Shown here one piece after another: positions 13,648-13,753 of a DNA stretch of 13,753 nucleotides. Every line of letters begins with the position of its first letter. Positions within the stretch are counted from its first letter, which is position 1. The stretch is from Candidatus Zhuqueibacterota bacterium (lineage in GTDB: Bacteria; Zhuqueibacterota; Zhuqueibacteria; Residuimicrobiales; Krinioviventaceae). The translations under genes and the position numbers were made by a program. The notes under the pieces were generated by a model. The model saw only the letters and a program-made list of their open reading frames with translations, ran no database searches and was not told the DNA's origin. The stretch is taken from contig RQOI01000238.1 in the NCBI GenBank assembly GCA_003854995.1, positions 1-13,753 on the forward strand, given 5' to 3'.

Positions 13648-13725
13648 CATCCTGCTCATCCTGAAGATCCTGGTCATCCTGTTTCAGAATCAGGATAGCC
13701 AGGATTAAAAGAATGACAGGATTGA
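13648..13725. repeat. Palindromic block of 9-bp ATCCTG / CAGGAT repeats
   Basis: Four 9-base units of the form (C/G)ATCCTGNN run from 13648 to 13683. After a short centre, units of the form CAGGATNNN run the other way at 13691-13699, 13700-13708 and 13717-13725, with one degenerate unit between. The inner arms (ATCCTGGTCATCCTG at 13667-13681 against 13691-13705) pair over 15 bases with two mismatches. More degenerate units may extend left to about 13621. Similar interspersed AATCCTG repeats are common in FCB-group and other environmental genomes, from memory. Confidence 0.75.
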
Positions 13726-13753
13726 TCCAGCCTTTTCAAATAAAATAGCTGCA

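Larger units (their letters stand above)
13450..13753. other. AT-rich non-coding region upstream of the GxxExxY gene
   Basis: No convincing gene is present. The open plus-strand frame at 13397-13708 is low-complexity, lacks a ribosome site and overlaps the real gene. The region holds the leader of the GxxExxY gene, a 9-bp inverted repeat (13536-13570) and the ATCCTG/CAGGAT repeat block (13648-13725). I could not assign a confident promoter. The last 28 bases show nothing recognisable. Confidence 0.6.

Noticed and set aside
13397..13708. Plus-strand open frame of 103 codons at the right end
   Set aside because: It overlaps the start of the GxxExxY gene antisense, has no ribosome site, and its sequence is what AT-rich DNA and the repeat block give by chance.
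13648..13725. Repeat block considered as a CRISPR array
   Set aside because: Units are 9 bases with no spacers and switch orientation in the middle. There are no cas genes.

Overview
The window looks like a chromosomal piece of a Gram-negative bacterium of the FCB superphylum, perhaps a Calditrichota/KSB1-like or Ignavibacteria-like lineage. This placement is inference. It rests on a giant multi-Ig surface protein that ends in a classical type IX secretion (T9SS) type A sorting domain with the NYPNPFNP signature, on a two-module FtsX/MacB-type permease of the kind common in this group, and on a GxxExxY-family gene embedded in ATCCTG-type repeats. Most genes have mid-range GC. The last ~850 bases are visibly AT-rich.

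Layout. (1) Positions 1-7293, plus strand: the 3' 2430 codons of a secreted giant protein that begins upstream of the window. The order is FN3 tail, Gly linker, jelly-roll domain, about 15 bacterial Ig-like repeats (the first interrupted by a carbohydrate-binding-like module), cadherin/PKD-like domains, FN3-like domain and T9SS sorting domain. A strong intrinsic terminator follows at 7301-7336. (2) Positions 7401-8766, minus strand, convergent: a two-gene operon of an internally shortened bile-acid:sodium symporter (BASS) family membrane protein and a DHH/DHHA1 phosphoesterase, separated by one base. (3) Positions 8927-10252, plus strand, divergent from the operon: a small Cys-containing unknown protein overlapping a TlpA/ResA-type thioredoxin lipoprotein gene, then an OsmC-family protein. 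This is a small thiol-redox neighbourhood. (4) Positions 10462-12873, minus strand: an 803-residue ABC transporter permease with no ATPase gene in view, bordered on both sides by degenerate heptamer repeats. (5) Positions 13045-13449, minus strand: a GxxExxY (PDDEXK_3) protein in an AT-rich tract. ATCCTG/AGGAT repeats lie at its 3' end and some 200 bp upstream of its start.

How the genes work together. The giant protein is a T9SS cargo that probably sits on the cell surface or is released, with binding modules spaced by Ig repeats. The TlpA lipoprotein and OsmC protein both use reactive cysteines and may act in envelope thiol homeostasis and peroxide detoxification. The BASS-DHH pair is translationally coupled, but its joint role is unknown.

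The features most worth following up are the GxxExxY gene whose last codons are themselves repeat sequence, the jelly-roll domain nested inside an Ig repeat, the BASS protein that appears to have lost its middle, and the heptamer arrays flanking the permease gene. No tRNA, rRNA, CRISPR array, transposase or replication origin was recognised.
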